NCBI RefSeq assembly: GCF_023715505.1
Contig: NZ_JAMBOH010000001.1
Coordinates: forward strand, 434,001 to 498,000
From: Neobacillus cucumis
GTDB lineage: Bacteria; Bacillota; Bacilli; Bacillales_B; DSM-18226
Direction: 5' to 3'
DNA length: 64,000 nucleotides
In this document: in pieces, positions 37,364 through 47,614 of the stretch
Layout of the letters: every line of letters begins with the position of its first letter
Numbering within the stretch: the stretch's first letter is position 1
Position numbers and translations under genes: made by a program
Notes under the pieces: generated by a model
What the model saw: only the letters and a program-made list of their open reading frames with translations
Database searches by the model: none
What the model was told of the DNA's origin: nothing

Positions 37364-38182
37364 ATCCGCTAACATTATCATTTGTGCACCGCGTCTTGAT
37401 CCACCTTGTTCAACAAGATGAGTTAATTTAGCAATATCATCAAGCCAAGAAACCGACCCAGATGATTTACCGTTTACACCTCTAGCCAGCGTATTGCGTG
37501 GTCTTAACGTTGAACCATTTGTTCCAACACCGCCGCCTCTGCTCATGATTTCCATGACCTGCTTACGATGATCTGAGATTCCTTCACGTGAATCCGGTAC
37601 AAACGGCATGACATAACAATTAAAATACGTTACATCCGTATTGGCCCCTGCACCATAAAGAACCCGGCCCGCAGGAATAAAGTTCAGGTTTACCAACTCT
37701 TGATAAAACTTCTCTGTCCATTCTAAGCGTTTCTCTTCCGTTTCTTCTACCGCAGCAAGACCTGTAGCATTCCTTTTGGCAATCTGCTCATAGAAGAGTT
37801 CTAATGGCTTCTCAATTACATCAAGTGACCTGATGATTGTTCCTGTTGATGCTTCCTCAGGATCATCAAGCACTCCCCTAAATTCCTCTTCAACCATAAC
37901 TTTCGCTTTTTTCTTTTCCCAATCAATCTCCAAAATCGTACCTAGACCACGTGCTGGAAATTTTGGATCCTCTTTAATGGTTAAAACAACAAAGTCGCCT
38001 GCTGTTAGGGTAATTTTTGCTGTGTCTTTAAAGGTGTAACGATCAAGCATAACCAATCTTGAAACACCTTTATGAGTTATTTTCATATCTGGGGTAACCG
38101 GATGTACTTGGGGGAATAGGCGGATATCCTCATTCAACCTTTCAAAATCAATATTCATTTTTTGTCTAAAAACTACAGACAT
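37364..38182 (-). CDS. nrdJ: Class II ribonucleotide reductase, exon 1
   Basis: This encodes the N-terminal 273 residues of NrdJ, ending GGSRRGAQMIMLAD at the intron. Visible are NFIPAGRVLYGAG, NCYVMPFVPDSREGI and RGGGVGTNGSTLRPRN, all conserved in class II enzymes. Without splicing, a TGA follows immediately. ATG 38182 follows AAAGGAGTTGTTCTC. Two NrdR-like boxes lie about 110-150 bp upstream. Confidence 0.93.
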
Positions 38183-38290
38183 GAGAACAACTCCTTTATA
38201 TAAATCTCTATATTATGCTAGATTCTAGTAGGATCGCTATATCTAGTTGACTTAATAAATTTAAGTTACCATAGTTACACACTAGAAATC

Positions 38291-38334
38291 AACATATAGT
38301 ACCGAAAATATTTTCGACACTACTATATATTGTA
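38291..38334 (-). promoter_or_regulatory. Putative tandem NrdR boxes upstream of nrdJ
   Basis: TACAATATATAGTA (38334-38321 on the minus strand) and the related AACATATAGTAC (38291-38302) resemble the NrdR box pattern acaCwATATAwTgtg. They are about 31 bp apart, roughly three helical turns, as in known nrd promoters. The call rests on motif resemblance only. The rest of 38183-38476 shows no gene. Confidence 0.5.
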
Positions 38335-38476
38335 TGACCAGCAAATAACATTCATTTTGTCAAACGCAAAAAAAACTAGAATTAGAAGTAAACAAAAGAT
38401 TTTAGCTGAATTTCGTCAAATAACAAGTAATTTTAACAAATTTCGAGGCTTGCCTCTTTTTAAAAAAAGTAATATC

Positions 38477-38503
38477 AAAAAAGAAAAAGCGGCATGCGCC
38501 GCT
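38477..38503 (-). terminator. Terminator of lipM
   Basis: A perfect AGCGGC-ATGC-GCCGCT palindrome is followed on the minus strand by TTTTCTTTTTT. Confidence 0.9.
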
Positions 38504-38510
38504 CCTTAGC

Positions 38511-39347
38511 TCATCTTTTAAAATTCCATTCATCACTCTCGTAACGCTCTTTTGCAATTTTCTCCACATAAGCAAACTCTTCATCCGTTAATTGGTATGG
38601 TTCCAGTTCAATATTTAACCCTTCAGCAAACCCCTTATAAAAAGCTTCTTTGGCTTCATCAAGTGTTATTCTGCGAGGACTTATTGCATTAATAGCAACT
38701 GCCTTATCCTTAAATGCTCTCTTCATCCGTTCCTTCACTCGATCATTAGGATATTTAAATAAACTGAATAGCTTGTCCTCATCCAAATCTAGAAGAATAG
38801 AACCGTGTTGGAGGATCACACCCTTTTGTCTAGTTTGTGCACTTCCTGCCACCTTCCTGCCTTCGACAACTAGTTCATACCAGCTCGGGGCATCAAAACA
38901 GACAGCTGAGCGGGGATTTTTTAATGCATCTCTTTCTTCCGCTGTCTTTGGAACCGCAAAATAAGCCTCAAGTCCCAAATGGTGGAAACCTTTTAAAATT
39001 CCTTCAGAAATAACACGATAGGCTTCTGTAACCGTTTTAGGCATCTCTGGATGATCTTCTGAAACAATGACACTATATGTAAGTTCATGCTCATGGAGAA
39101 CACCGCGACCGCCTGTTGGTCTTCTAACAAACCCTAATTGATGCTCTTTAACGGCATCCATATCAATTTCTTTCTCCACCTTTTGGAAATAACCTACAGA
39201 CAAAGTGGGCGGATTCCACCCATAAAATCGAATAACTGGAGGAAACTTACCTTCACTATGCCAATCAAGTAAAGCTTCATCCAAGGCCATATTAAAAGAT
39301 GGTGAACCATTACCAGAATCGATAAATCGCCAAGTTTCTTTTTTCAT
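38511..39347 (-). CDS. lipM: Octanoyl-[GcvH]:protein N-octanoyltransferase LipM
   Basis: LipM transfers octanoate from ACP to GcvH, the entry step of lipoate synthesis in Bacillus. The cofactor ligase-like fold shows [40 protein letters not shown], and the acyl-accepting Cys150 in [13 protein letters not shown]. Its 278 aa matches B. subtilis LipM. Its product GcvH works with the glycine cleavage genes encoded at 40-44 kb. Confidence 0.95.
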   Translation of the reverse strand: MKKETWRFIDSGNGSPSFNMALDEALLDWHSEGKFPPVIRFYGWNPPTLSVGYFQKVEKEIDMDAVKEHQLGFVRRPTGGRGVLHEHELTYSVIVSEDHPEMPKTVTEAYRVISEGILKGFHHLGLEAYFAVPKTAEERDALKNPRSAVCFDAPSWYELVVEGRKVAGSAQTRQKGVILQHGSILLDLDEDKLFSLFKYPNDRVKERMKRAFKDKAVAINAISPRRITLDEAKEAFYKGFAEGLNIELEPYQLTDEEFAYVEKIAKERYESDEWNFKR

Positions 39348-39538
39348 ATTAAAACCTCATTTATATAATTATTACTCATTTTTAGTCTACCAAAATCTGA
39401 TAAGAATTCAAAATGAGATGTTTCTGGTATAATTTTATTAGGCACCGTAAAAAAGTTTTTCCTTTTCATCTTTATCTTTAATGGAATGACTTATATAATA
39501 AATACTAGTGCAGTAAAGCTTGAAAGGAGCAATAGAAG

Positions 39539-39922
39539 TTGAATTCACTTTATTCGTTATTGATTATTGTTTTAGCCGTTATTATCTACTCCGTTTTTAC
39601 CTACTTTTATCAAAAGAGGATAGTTAAAACGGTATCAGAAGAAGAATTCCGTGCAGGATACCGAAAGGCACAACTAATAGATGTTCGTGAACCGAACGAA
39701 TTCGAGGGCGGCCATATTTTAGGAGCACGCAATATCCCAATGTCTCAAATGAAAATGCGCATGAAGGAAATCCGCCAAGATATGCCTGTATATTTATATT
39801 GCCAAAGCGGTATGCGCAGTGCACGTGCAGCACAATTTTTACACCGTAGAGGTTATAGGGACTTAACCCAGCTTGAAGGCGGATTTAAAAAATGGACTGG
39901 TAAAGTAAAAACAAAGAAATAA
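39539..39922 (+). CDS. yqhL: Membrane-anchored rhodanese-like protein YqhL
   Basis: One N-terminal transmembrane helix (LYSLLIIVLAVIIYSVFTYFY) precedes a rhodanese domain with active-site loop YCQSGMRSARAA and DVREPNEFEGGHI. It is a putative sulfurtransferase. TTG start at 39539, 9 nt after AAAGGAG. 127 aa. The lipM-yqhL-gcvPB order matches B. subtilis. Confidence 0.92.
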   Translation: MNSLYSLLIIVLAVIIYSVFTYFYQKRIVKTVSEEEFRAGYRKAQLIDVREPNEFEGGHILGARNIPMSQMKMRMKEIRQDMPVYLYCQSGMRSARAAQFLHRRGYRDLTQLEGGFKKWTGKVKTKK

Positions 39923-39930
39923 TCGGCTAA

Positions 39931-39967
39931 GGGTTCCGGATCTACTTCCGGAGCCCTATTTATTTTT
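39931..39967 (+). terminator. Terminator of yqhL
   Basis: GGGTTCCGGA and TCCGGAGCCC form a 10-bp stem with one mismatch, followed by TATTTATTTTT. Confidence 0.85.
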
Positions 39968-39973
39968 AAAATA

Positions 39974-40006
39974 GGTAAGGCCAGATTCCATGGATCTGAC
40001 CTTTAC
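39974..40006 (-). terminator. Terminator of the gcv operon
   Basis: AAGGTCAGATCCATGGAATCTGGCCTT folds into a hairpin just past the gcvPB stop. The following CTATTTT on the minus strand is a weak U tract. Confidence 0.6.
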
Positions 40007-40010
40007 ATTA

Positions 40011-41471
40011 TTAAGCCTTTTGAAATTTTAATACAGGTTTACGAGCTGCTAAAGTTTCATCCATTCGCCCGACAACGGTTGTATGTGGTGCCTCCTGAAC
40101 AATTTCAGGATTTTCTTCCGCCTCTTTGGCAATTTGAATCATCGTATTGATGAAGGAATCAAGCGTTTCTTTTGATTCTGTTTCTGTCGGCTCAATCATA
40201 ATACATTCCTCGACATTTAACGGGAAGTAAATGGTTGGTGGATGGTAGCCAAAATCAAGCAGACGTTTGGCAATATCAAGCGTCCGTACCCCTAATTTTT
40301 TCTGACGTTTACCGCTTAGCACAAACTCATGTTTACAATGTTTATCGAACGGTAAATCATAATATTCCGCCAGTCTTCTCATCATATAGTTGGCATTTAG
40401 GACCGCATACTCCGTTACCGCTTTTAAGCCATCAGGTCCCATGGAACGAATATACGTATACGCCCTAACGTTGATGCCAAAATTCCCGTAGAACGGCTTT
40501 ACACGCCCAATTGATTGAGGGCGATCATAGTCTAAAATAAATTCATCTCCGCGCTTGGTAATAATAGGTTTTGGCAAAAACGGAATTAAATCTGCTTTCA
40601 CCCCAACAGGACCGGAACCAGGACCGCCACCGCCGTGAGGACCTGTAAAAGTTTTATGAAGATTTAAGTGGACAACATCAAAACCCATATCGCCAGGTCT
40701 AGCCTTCGAGAGAACCGCGTTTAGATTGGCACCGTCATAATAAAGCTTGCCGCCTGCATTATGAACAATATCGGCCATTTCGAGGATTTGCTCTTCAAAT
40801 AAACCGAGCGTATTTGGATTAGTTAACATCAATGCAGCCGTGTCATCACCTACAACCCGTCTTAAATCATCCAGATCGACAAGGCCTTGATTAGTAGATT
40901 TAACTGTAATCGTTTCAAAACCAGCTATCGTTGCTGAAGCTGGGTTAGTACCATGAGCAGAATCCGGAACGATTACTTTGGTCCTATTAGTATCACCATT
41001 TGCTTCATGGTAAGAACGGATAAGCATTAATCCTGTCCATTCACCATGTGCTCCTGCCGCAGATTGTAAGGTGACTTCGTCCATGCCGGTAATTTCAATT
41101 AAATGCTGTTGAAGGTCGTATAAAAGCGCGAGCGCCCCTTGAACAGAGCTTTCATCCTGTAGTGGATGAACATGTGCAAAACCATTGAACCGGGCAACAT
41201 TTTCATTAATTTTTGGATTATATTTCATTGTACATGAGCCAAGTGGATAAAATCCCGAATCCAGGCCATGGTTTCTTTTTGAAAGTGCCGTATAGTGCCG
41301 CATGATATCAAGCTCGGAAACCTCTGGGAGTTCTGGCTCTACTTCACGCAGGTACCCCTCTGGCAGGAGAGTGCTCACTTCTAATTCTGGTACATCCATT
41401 TCCGGAAGGCTGTAACCGATTCGGCCGGGAGTGCTACGTTCAAATATCAGTGCTTGGTCTTGGTTATGCAT
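40011..41471 (-). CDS. gcvPB: Glycine decarboxylase P-protein subunit 2
   Basis: This is the PLP-binding half of the split P-protein. It decarboxylates glycine and loads aminomethyl on lipoyl-GcvH. The PLP Lys is in [38 protein letters not shown] is conserved. 486 aa. It overlaps the end of gcvPA by 8 nt. Confidence 0.97.
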   Translation of the reverse strand: MHNQDQALIFERSTPGRIGYSLPEMDVPELEVSTLLPEGYLREVEPELPEVSELDIMRHYTALSKRNHGLDSGFYPLGSCTMKYNPKINENVARFNGFAHVHPLQDESSVQGALALLYDLQQHLIEITGMDEVTLQSAAGAHGEWTGLMLIRSYHEANGDTNRTKVIVPDSAHGTNPASATIAGFETITVKSTNQGLVDLDDLRRVVGDDTAALMLTNPNTLGLFEEQILEMADIVHNAGGKLYYDGANLNAVLSKARPGDMGFDVVHLNLHKTFTGPHGGGGPGSGPVGVKADLIPFLPKPIITKRGDEFILDYDRPQSIGRVKPFYGNFGINVRAYTYIRSMGPDGLKAVTEYAVLNANYMMRRLAEYYDLPFDKHCKHEFVLSGKRQKKLGVRTLDIAKRLLDFGYHPPTIYFPLNVEECIMIEPTETESKETLDSFINTMIQIAKEAEENPEIVQEAPHTTVVGRMDETLAARKPVLKFQKA

Positions 41472-42810
41472 GCAAATCCCCCAATTCTTTCACAAAAGTA
41501 TCTATCTCATCCTTTGTTCTTTGTTCAGTTACCGCAATCAACATATGATCAGATAGCTCTGAATAATCGCGTCCTAAATCATAACCGCCGATAATTCCTT
41601 TTTGTAACAAAGTTTGATTGATTTCTTTAACAGGTTTATTTAATTTAACAACAAATTCATTAAAAGAGAACCCATCAAATACAACCTCGATGCCAGCTGC
41701 TTTAAAAGCAGTTTTAGCATAATGTGCTTTCTGTAAATTGGCTGCTGCCATCTCATGGACGCCCTTTTTACCTAAAGCAGTCATGGCAACTGATGCAGCA
41801 AGGGCATTAAGTGCTTGGTTTGAACAGATATTAGAAGTCGCCTTTTCACGGCGGATATGCTGTTCACGAGCTTGGAGTGTTAACACAAAACCACGGCGTC
41901 CTTGGTCATCAACAGTCTGACCAACTAGGCGCCCCGGAACTTTACGCATTAATTTGTTGGTAACCGCAAAATATCCGCAGTGCGGGCCACCAAATGCTGC
42001 TGGGATACCAAATGGCTGGGCGTCTCCGATAACGATATCAGCACCGAACTTCCCAGGAGGCGTTAATACACCTAAAGACAACGGATTGCTGTTAACAACA
42101 AACAGACCTTTATACGCATGAATAATTTCTTCAACTTCTTTTAAAGGCTCAATTCGGCCAAAAAAGTTTGGATATTGAACGATTACTGCTGCAACGTCTT
42201 CGTTCACTAAGCTCTTTAGAGCTTCAGCATCTGTTACACCTTCTTTTATAGGAGCTTCAATTACCTCAAGATTCTGTCCTTTTGCATAGGTTTTAAGGAC
42301 CTCCCGATACTCAGGATGAACAGCGTTCGAAACTACAATCTTTTTCCGTTTTGTATGTCCTGCACTTAACATCGCCGCTTCTGCAAGAGCGGTGCCTCCG
42401 TCATACATGGAAGAGTTGGCAACATCCATACCGGTTAATTCACAAATCATGGTTTGAAATTCAAAAATTGCTTGAAGTTCACCTTGGGATATTTCGGGTT
42501 GATAAGGTGTATAAGCCGTATAAAATTCAGAACGAGAAATAACATGGTCCACAATAACAGGCATATAATGATCATAAACACCTGCACCTAAAAAAGACAC
42601 ATTACGTTTGAGGTCAGCATTTTGGTCAGCTAGCTTAAACAGTTCCTTCATTAGTGAAGTCTCAGACTTAGCCTCTTTGATCTTGTACTCACCCTTGAAT
42701 CTTACTTTTTCAGGGATATCGCCAAACAGTTCATCTATGGAAGAAACACCAATGGTTTCGAGCATAGCCGTCTTATCTTGTTCAGTCATGGGTAAATAGC
42801 GATGTTTCAT
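41464..42810 (-). CDS. gcvPA: Glycine decarboxylase P-protein subunit 1
   Basis: The N-terminal half of the split P-protein, partner of GcvPB. Conserved features include [33 protein letters not shown] and [24 protein letters not shown]. 448 aa. ATG 42810, 17 nt after gcvT. Confidence 0.97.
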   Translation of the reverse strand: MKHRYLPMTEQDKTAMLETIGVSSIDELFGDIPEKVRFKGEYKIKEAKSETSLMKELFKLADQNADLKRNVSFLGAGVYDHYMPVIVDHVISRSEFYTAYTPYQPEISQGELQAIFEFQTMICELTGMDVANSSMYDGGTALAEAAMLSAGHTKRKKIVVSNAVHPEYREVLKTYAKGQNLEVIEAPIKEGVTDAEALKSLVNEDVAAVIVQYPNFFGRIEPLKEVEEIIHAYKGLFVVNSNPLSLGVLTPPGKFGADIVIGDAQPFGIPAAFGGPHCGYFAVTNKLMRKVPGRLVGQTVDDQGRRGFVLTLQAREQHIRREKATSNICSNQALNALAASVAMTALGKKGVHEMAAANLQKAHYAKTAFKAAGIEVVFDGFSFNEFVVKLNKPVKEINQTLLQKGIIGGYDLGRDYSELSDHMLIAVTEQRTKDEIDTFVKELGDLHA

Positions 42811-42827
42811 AAATCTAACTCCCCTCG

Positions 42828-43934
42828 TTATTTCTTTTCTCTTTTATAAAAAGGTGTTGGTACTATATTTGCTTTTAATCGTTTACCACGGATTTCCACT
42901 TCTACCACTGTTTCTAGCGCGGAAAATTCGGTCTTAATAAGTGCAAGACCAATATTTCTCTTTAAAGAAGGCGACTGTGTTCCGGTAGTCACTTCTCCGA
43001 TAAGCTCTTCTCCTTTATAAACAGTATATCCATGCCGAGGGATACCACGGTCAATCATTTCAATTCCTACTAATTTCCTTGGTAAGCCATTTTCCTTCTG
43101 TTTTCTTAATGCTTCCTTCCCAATGAAGTCAGCTTCCTTATTTAACTTCACAGCAAAGGCAATTCCTGCTTCAAGGGGAGAGATCTCAGGCGAAAGCTCT
43201 TGCCCATAAAGTGCCAGCACAGATTCAAAACGAAGGGTATCACGTGCACCTAATCCGCATGGAAGTATTCCCTCCTCTGTTCCTGCCTCTAAAATGGCCT
43301 TCCAAAGGTCAACCGCATCTGCTGCATCACAGTAAACCTCAAAACCGTCTTCACCGGTATATCCGGTTCTTGATACTAATGCCTTCTTACCGTTTAGAAT
43401 TACTTTTTGCTGAAATTTGAAAAAGCCAATTTGACTTAAGACTGTTTCTCCTGCAAGCTTTTGCAGAACTTTTTCTGCAAGCGGACCTTGAATAGCTAGC
43501 TGGGCTGTCTTTTCAGACAAGTTATCAAGGGAAACATCCCCCTCAACGTGATCCAGAAGCCATTTAAAGTCCTTTTCTATATTGGAAGCATTAACAACCA
43601 GTAAGTAATGATAATCTTCCATTTTATATACGAGCAGATCATCCACCGTTCCGCCATTTTCATAACACATTGCCGTGTATTGAGCATCGCCATTTTTAAT
43701 TTTTGAAATATCATTGGTCATCATTTTTTGTAAAAATTGTAAACTGTCTTTCCCTTTCACTTCCACTTCCCCCATATGGGAGACATCAAACAGACCTGCT
43801 TTTGTACGGACCGCTTCATGTTCTTCCTTTATGCTGGAAAATTGGACAGGCAGCTCCCACCCTCCAAAATCGACGGTTTTACCGCCGTATTGTTTATACA
43901 CCGCAAAAAGTGGAGTACGTTTTAATTCAGTCAT
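42828..43934 (-). CDS. gcvT: Aminomethyltransferase (glycine cleavage T-protein)
   Basis: GcvT moves the aminomethyl carbon to tetrahydrofolate and releases ammonia. [10 protein letters not shown] and the folate-binding region with [12 protein letters not shown] and [10 protein letters not shown] are present. 368 aa. It is the first gene of gcvT-gcvPA-gcvPB, downstream of a glycine riboswitch. It yields 5,10-methylene-THF, the FolD substrate. Confidence 0.97.
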   Translation of the reverse strand: MTELKRTPLFAVYKQYGGKTVDFGGWELPVQFSSIKEEHEAVRTKAGLFDVSHMGEVEVKGKDSLQFLQKMMTNDISKIKNGDAQYTAMCYENGGTVDDLLVYKMEDYHYLLVVNASNIEKDFKWLLDHVEGDVSLDNLSEKTAQLAIQGPLAEKVLQKLAGETVLSQIGFFKFQQKVILNGKKALVSRTGYTGEDGFEVYCDAADAVDLWKAILEAGTEEGILPCGLGARDTLRFESVLALYGQELSPEISPLEAGIAFAVKLNKEADFIGKEALRKQKENGLPRKLVGIEMIDRGIPRHGYTVYKGEELIGEVTTGTQSPSLKRNIGLALIKTEFSALETVVEVEIRGKRLKANIVPTPFYKREKK

Positions 43935-44040
43935 CCATTAATCCCCCTCATTTGATCGATCCACAGTTTTATAGGTACAACATTTGTGTAAAAGTTATTT
44001 CCCTAAACTTTTGTGAAACAATTAGACTTTTTTAAAACAT

Positions 44041-44089
44041 AAAAAAGGACAGAAAACCCCCTAAATAAATTAAGTAGGTCTCTGTCCTT
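44041..44089 (-). terminator. Riboswitch-controlled terminator before gcvT
   Basis: AAGGACAGA pairs with TCTGTCCTT, followed on the minus strand by TTTTTT. The left arm overlaps the end of the second glycine aptamer, as expected for glycine-induced antitermination. Confidence 0.85.
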
Positions 44090-44246
44090 GCACCTGAAAG
44101 TTTACCCTTAAGCGGTTTTCCCCTTTGGTGGCTGCCACACTAGCAGCGCTCTCCAGAGCTGCGTCAAACAAGAGTTCTTTTGCCTGAGAGATTCACATTT
44201 TCTGCTTGCTCCTTCGGCGCTACTCTTCGTAGTCTCTCCCCCTGCT
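44077..44246 (-). promoter_or_regulatory. Tandem glycine riboswitch (gcvT leader)
   Basis: On the minus strand the first aptamer runs from GGGGGAGAGACTACGAAG to ATCTCTCAGGCAAAAGAAC. The second has CTCTGGAGAGCGC, GCCACCAAAGGGG and TTTCAGGTGCAAGGACAGAG. These are the conserved cores of the two glycine-binding aptamers. A TATAAT lies just upstream (near 44262). Glycine binding should switch off the following terminator. The 43935-44040 leader holds no gene. Confidence 0.93.
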
Positions 44247-44461
44247 ATCATTCGCATTATAATATTTTTCAATTTGGTAATACTAATTATACTTAAAAAA
44301 TAAATTACTTTATTAAAATATTTAAAACATTCTAAGCTATTATCATCCTACCATTAAACTACAACATTGAGCAATTATTTTTTTATAAGAAAACGATAGG
44401 CAGAAGACGGTCTTTATAATTTGCAAACAGATGATATTACAATGTATGAAAAGGAGCTGTA

Positions 44462-46153
44462 ATGATGTCGGTTGAAATTGAATTTGATTCCTCGTGGCAG
44501 GATGATTTTTTACATAGAATTGACAACGATGGTCCGTGGGGGAACTGGGAGCTTTTTAAATTAGCCATTGATGTTGAAAAACATTTGGTCATCCCTGAGT
44601 TTGAAGGCTTACAAGCTCCAAATCATCTTCCAAATTTAACACCTCTCCCACATCAGCTTGAAACAGCGAAACAGGTGATTGAAAACATGAATGGTAAGGC
44701 CATTCTAGCCGATGAAGTGGGGCTTGGAAAGACAATTGAAGCTGGGCTAATTTTAAAAGAATACATGATTCGCGGCTTAGTAAAAAAGGTATTAATACTC
44801 GTTCCTGCATCTTTGGTTACCCAGTGGGCGATTGAGCTAAACAGCAAATTTTTTATTCCTGCCGTTACCCAAAGGAAAAGCTATGTCTGGGAACAGTGCG
44901 ATGTCGTTGTTTCTTCAATTGATACCGCGAAACGAAATCCTCACCGGGACATTATCAACAAACAGGACTACGATCTCATTATCATTGATGAGGCACATAA
45001 ACTTAAAAATAACAAAACGAAAAACTACGAATTTGTTCAAAATCTTAAAAAGAAATTTTGTTTATTATTAACCGCCACACCGATCCAAAACCGAATTGAG
45101 GAAATCTTTAATCTCGTTTCCCTCCTAAAGCCTGGGCATCTGGGCAGTGAGACGGCCTTCTATGAAAAATATAAACGAGATGCCCGTTCGTTAAATGATG
45201 ATGAGCATTTAAAAGAATTAGTCAATAAGGTCATGATTCGAAATCGCCGAGCTGACACTGGTATTGAATGGACAAAAAGACAAGTTGAAACCATACCAAT
45301 CGAATTCTCTTCTGCTGAGAAGGATCTGTATGATTCTATTTCAATGCTGAAAAGCGAAGGTGATTGGGTTCAAACAAGTGCTTTTTCCGTCATGACCTTA
45401 CAGCGTGAGGCTTGCTCAAGCCGTGAAGCAGTTTTCTATACACTAAAAAATATGCTGAAAAAGAAAGAGGACCCTACCCCTGCTTTCGAAGGACAGATCG
45501 AGTATCTAATTAAGAAAGTGGAAGCGGTCCAGCAAAATTCAAAGGCGGAAAAAGCTCTTGAATTAATCAAACAGGTAAATGATAAGGTGATTATTTTCAC
45601 AGAGTATCGTGCTACCCAGATGTATTTACAATGGTATTTGAAGCAGCACGGAATCAGCTCTGTCCCCTTTCGCGGAGGTTTCAAACGTGGAAAAAAGGAC
45701 TGGATGCGGGAATTGTTTCAAAAACATGCACAAGTCCTTATTGCTACTGAGGCCGGCGGTGAGGGGATCAATCTGCAGTTCTGTAATCATATCATTAATT
45801 TTGATTTGCCATGGAATCCGATGCGGCTTGAACAGCGGATTGGCCGGATTCATCGTCTTGGGCAAGAAAAGGATGTGATGATTTATAATTTTGCTATAAA
45901 GGGTACAGTTGAAGAGCATATTTTGAAGTTGCTTTACGAAAAAATCCACCTTTTTGAAAAAGTCATCGGTGAATTGGATGATATCCTGACAAAACTAGAA
46001 TTTGGTAATATTGAAGACCATCTTATTGATATTTTTGGCCAGTCTAGTTCTGAGGGTGAAATGCGAATTAAAATGGAGAATTTATCATCTATGATTGAAT
46101 TTGCACAATCAATGAAGGAGGGTGAATCACATGCAGCAGCAGGAAATTCATGA
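44462..46153 (+). CDS. yqhH: SNF2-family DEAD/DEAH helicase-like ATPase YqhH
   Basis: Superfamily 2 Snf2-type translocase motifs are I LADEVGLGKTIEAG, II LIIIDEAHKLKN, III LLLTATPIQN, and C-terminal V/VI LIATEAGGEGINLQFC and RLEQRIGRIHRLGQ. 563 aa. It probably remodels nucleic-acid complexes; the substrate is unknown. It overlaps yqhG by 23 nt, as paired in B. subtilis. Confidence 0.94.
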   Translation: MMSVEIEFDSSWQDDFLHRIDNDGPWGNWELFKLAIDVEKHLVIPEFEGLQAPNHLPNLTPLPHQLETAKQVIENMNGKAILADEVGLGKTIEAGLILKEYMIRGLVKKVLILVPASLVTQWAIELNSKFFIPAVTQRKSYVWEQCDVVVSSIDTAKRNPHRDIINKQDYDLIIIDEAHKLKNNKTKNYEFVQNLKKKFCLLLTATPIQNRIEEIFNLVSLLKPGHLGSETAFYEKYKRDARSLNDDEHLKELVNKVMIRNRRADTGIEWTKRQVETIPIEFSSAEKDLYDSISMLKSEGDWVQTSAFSVMTLQREACSSREAVFYTLKNMLKKKEDPTPAFEGQIEYLIKKVEAVQQNSKAEKALELIKQVNDKVIIFTEYRATQMYLQWYLKQHGISSVPFRGGFKRGKKDWMRELFQKHAQVLIATEAGGEGINLQFCNHIINFDLPWNPMRLEQRIGRIHRLGQEKDVMIYNFAIKGTVEEHILKLLYEKIHLFEKVIGELDDILTKLEFGNIEDHLIDIFGQSSSEGEMRIKMENLSSMIEFAQSMKEGESHAAAGNS

Positions 46154-46922
46154 TTTTCTTCTTACTTATTTTCAAGCAAATGATTGCCCAATTATTGAGA
46201 ATAAACCTGGATATTTAATTGTCCAGTTAACCGTAGAGCTAGATAAAGAATTGATGAATCGTCCCTTTTACTGGCACTATCTCGAAAAAACGGGCGGCAT
46301 CCCTAATCCTATGTGCTTAACTTTTATTACTGATCAAAAAAAAGCACCGGAAAATATGAAGGGAGAAATTATTCATTTTGGTTCACCCCGGCTTCACCAA
46401 ATATTCGATTCCACCAAAAAGTTAGCAAGTTATATCCGCTTATATGAAAATCATCAGCACATCCAAAGCCAAACAGCCTTGTTTCCCTGGTTGTGTATGA
46501 ATGTAAAAATCTCATATCAATGTGACCGAAAACGAGATATCTTTAAGTCCATTGGTTTACAGCTGATAAACGGAAAAATGGTTGAAGATTTTCACGAAAA
46601 GTTACAAAAAGTCCCATTAACACCAAAGATACCGGACTATTCTTTTACATTATCGCCATTAGTTAAACCGAAAAGCGGGATGATAAGGGTTGAAAACTAC
46701 TTAAGATCTGTGATCTTAGAGGATGACCATTCCTGGGCTGACGAGGCACGAAAACGATGGGAGCAGGACTTACGGTTACTAAATCATTTCTATGAAGACG
46801 AAGAAGATGAAAATGTGAACTATGAAACCGAAAAAATGGCCCTGCAAGAACAATATGAACCGAAAATTAACATTTCCTTTATCAACGGCGGCCTCTTTTA
46901 CCTAACCGAAAAAGCCATATAA
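46131..46922 (+). CDS. yqhG: YqhG family protein
   Basis: A 263-aa soluble protein co-encoded with YqhH. The conserved opening MQQQEIHDFLLTYFQANDCPI and PFYWHYLEKTGGIPNPMCLTFI are seen, with an acidic patch DEEDENVNYETEK near the C-terminus. Function is unknown. ATG 46131 follows AAGGAGGGTGAATCAC; a start 3 codons upstream has poorer spacing. Confidence 0.9.
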   Translation: MQQQEIHDFLLTYFQANDCPIIENKPGYLIVQLTVELDKELMNRPFYWHYLEKTGGIPNPMCLTFITDQKKAPENMKGEIIHFGSPRLHQIFDSTKKLASYIRLYENHQHIQSQTALFPWLCMNVKISYQCDRKRDIFKSIGLQLINGKMVEDFHEKLQKVPLTPKIPDYSFTLSPLVKPKSGMIRVENYLRSVILEDDHSWADEARKRWEQDLRLLNHFYEDEEDENVNYETEKMALQEQYEPKINISFINGGLFYLTEKAI

Positions 46923-46954
46923 AAACACTTTATTACTGTGTTTAAGCATACAAC

Positions 46955-46997
46955 AGTGACAGGCACCATGTGAAATATACACATGGTGCCTGTCACT
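46955..46997. repeat. Perfect 18-bp inverted repeat
   Basis: AGTGACAGGCACCATGTG and its exact reverse complement flank AAATATA. This GTGACAGGCACC palindrome resembles REP-type elements common in Bacillus genomes. It could also act as a hairpin between yqhG and comGA, but no U tract follows. A possible ComK AT-box, AAAA-N5-TTTT, lies at 47008-47020. Confidence 0.8.
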
Positions 46998-47088
46998 AAA
47001 AAATTACAAAAAATTTTTTTATATTTATTAAAATTAAAGAAGGATAAGCGTGAACCCTGTCGAATTATGATTATGAAAAACTAAAAAG

Positions 47089-47570
47089 GTGGTGGTACCA
47101 ATTGTCAGTTCAATTGAAATACTAGCTAATCGAATTATTAAAGATGCCGTCCGAAATCAAGCAACAGATATTCACATTATTCCTCGAAAGAACGACACAC
47201 TTGTTCAAATCCGTTTAACAAACAAACTCATTCCCAGATTGTCCCTCCCAAAAGATGAATGCGACAGATTAATCTCACATTTTAAATTCACCGCGAATAT
47301 GGACATTGGGGAAAGAAGACGACCTCAAAGCGGAGCCGTTTTTTGTGAAGTAGACGGACAATTAATGGGCCTTAGGCTTTCCACACTCCCTTCAAACAAT
47401 AGAGAGAGCCTTGTCATCCGGCTTTTACCGCAACAAGAGCAAATACCCTTCCATCAGCTCTCATTATTCCCATCAATGACCAGAAAGCTATTAGCCCTGC
47501 TCAAACATGCACACGGATTAATCATTTTTACAGGCCCTACTGGATATGCACTTGGGGACAACAAATGATA
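47089..47570 (+). pseudogene. comGA: comGA 5' part, interrupted by the integrated island
   Basis: ComGA is the traffic ATPase that drives the competence pseudopilus for DNA uptake. The N-terminal 145 or so residues are intact (DAVRNQATDIHIIPRKND, SHFKFTANMDIGERRRPQSG, RLSTLPSNNRESLVIRLLP, GLIIFTGPTG). The frame breaks inside Walker A, where GPTGSGKTT should follow, and reads YALGDNK then stop. The true start may be an ATT at 47098 after AAAGGTGG, or the GTG at 47089. The distal half is expected beyond the right edge, so it may be restored on excision. Confidence 0.9.
47530..47560 (+). other. Left attachment junction (attL) region
   Basis: Similarity to ComGA ends at the codons for FTGPTG (ACAGGCCCTACTGG). 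The next bases, ATATGCACTTGG, are foreign. The integrase start codon lies about 70 bp on. The exact core cannot be fixed without the right junction. Confidence 0.75.
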
Positions 47571-47614
47571 TAATCTCTTATGTATCAAGAAACAACAACA
47601 AGAGGTGGCAACAA

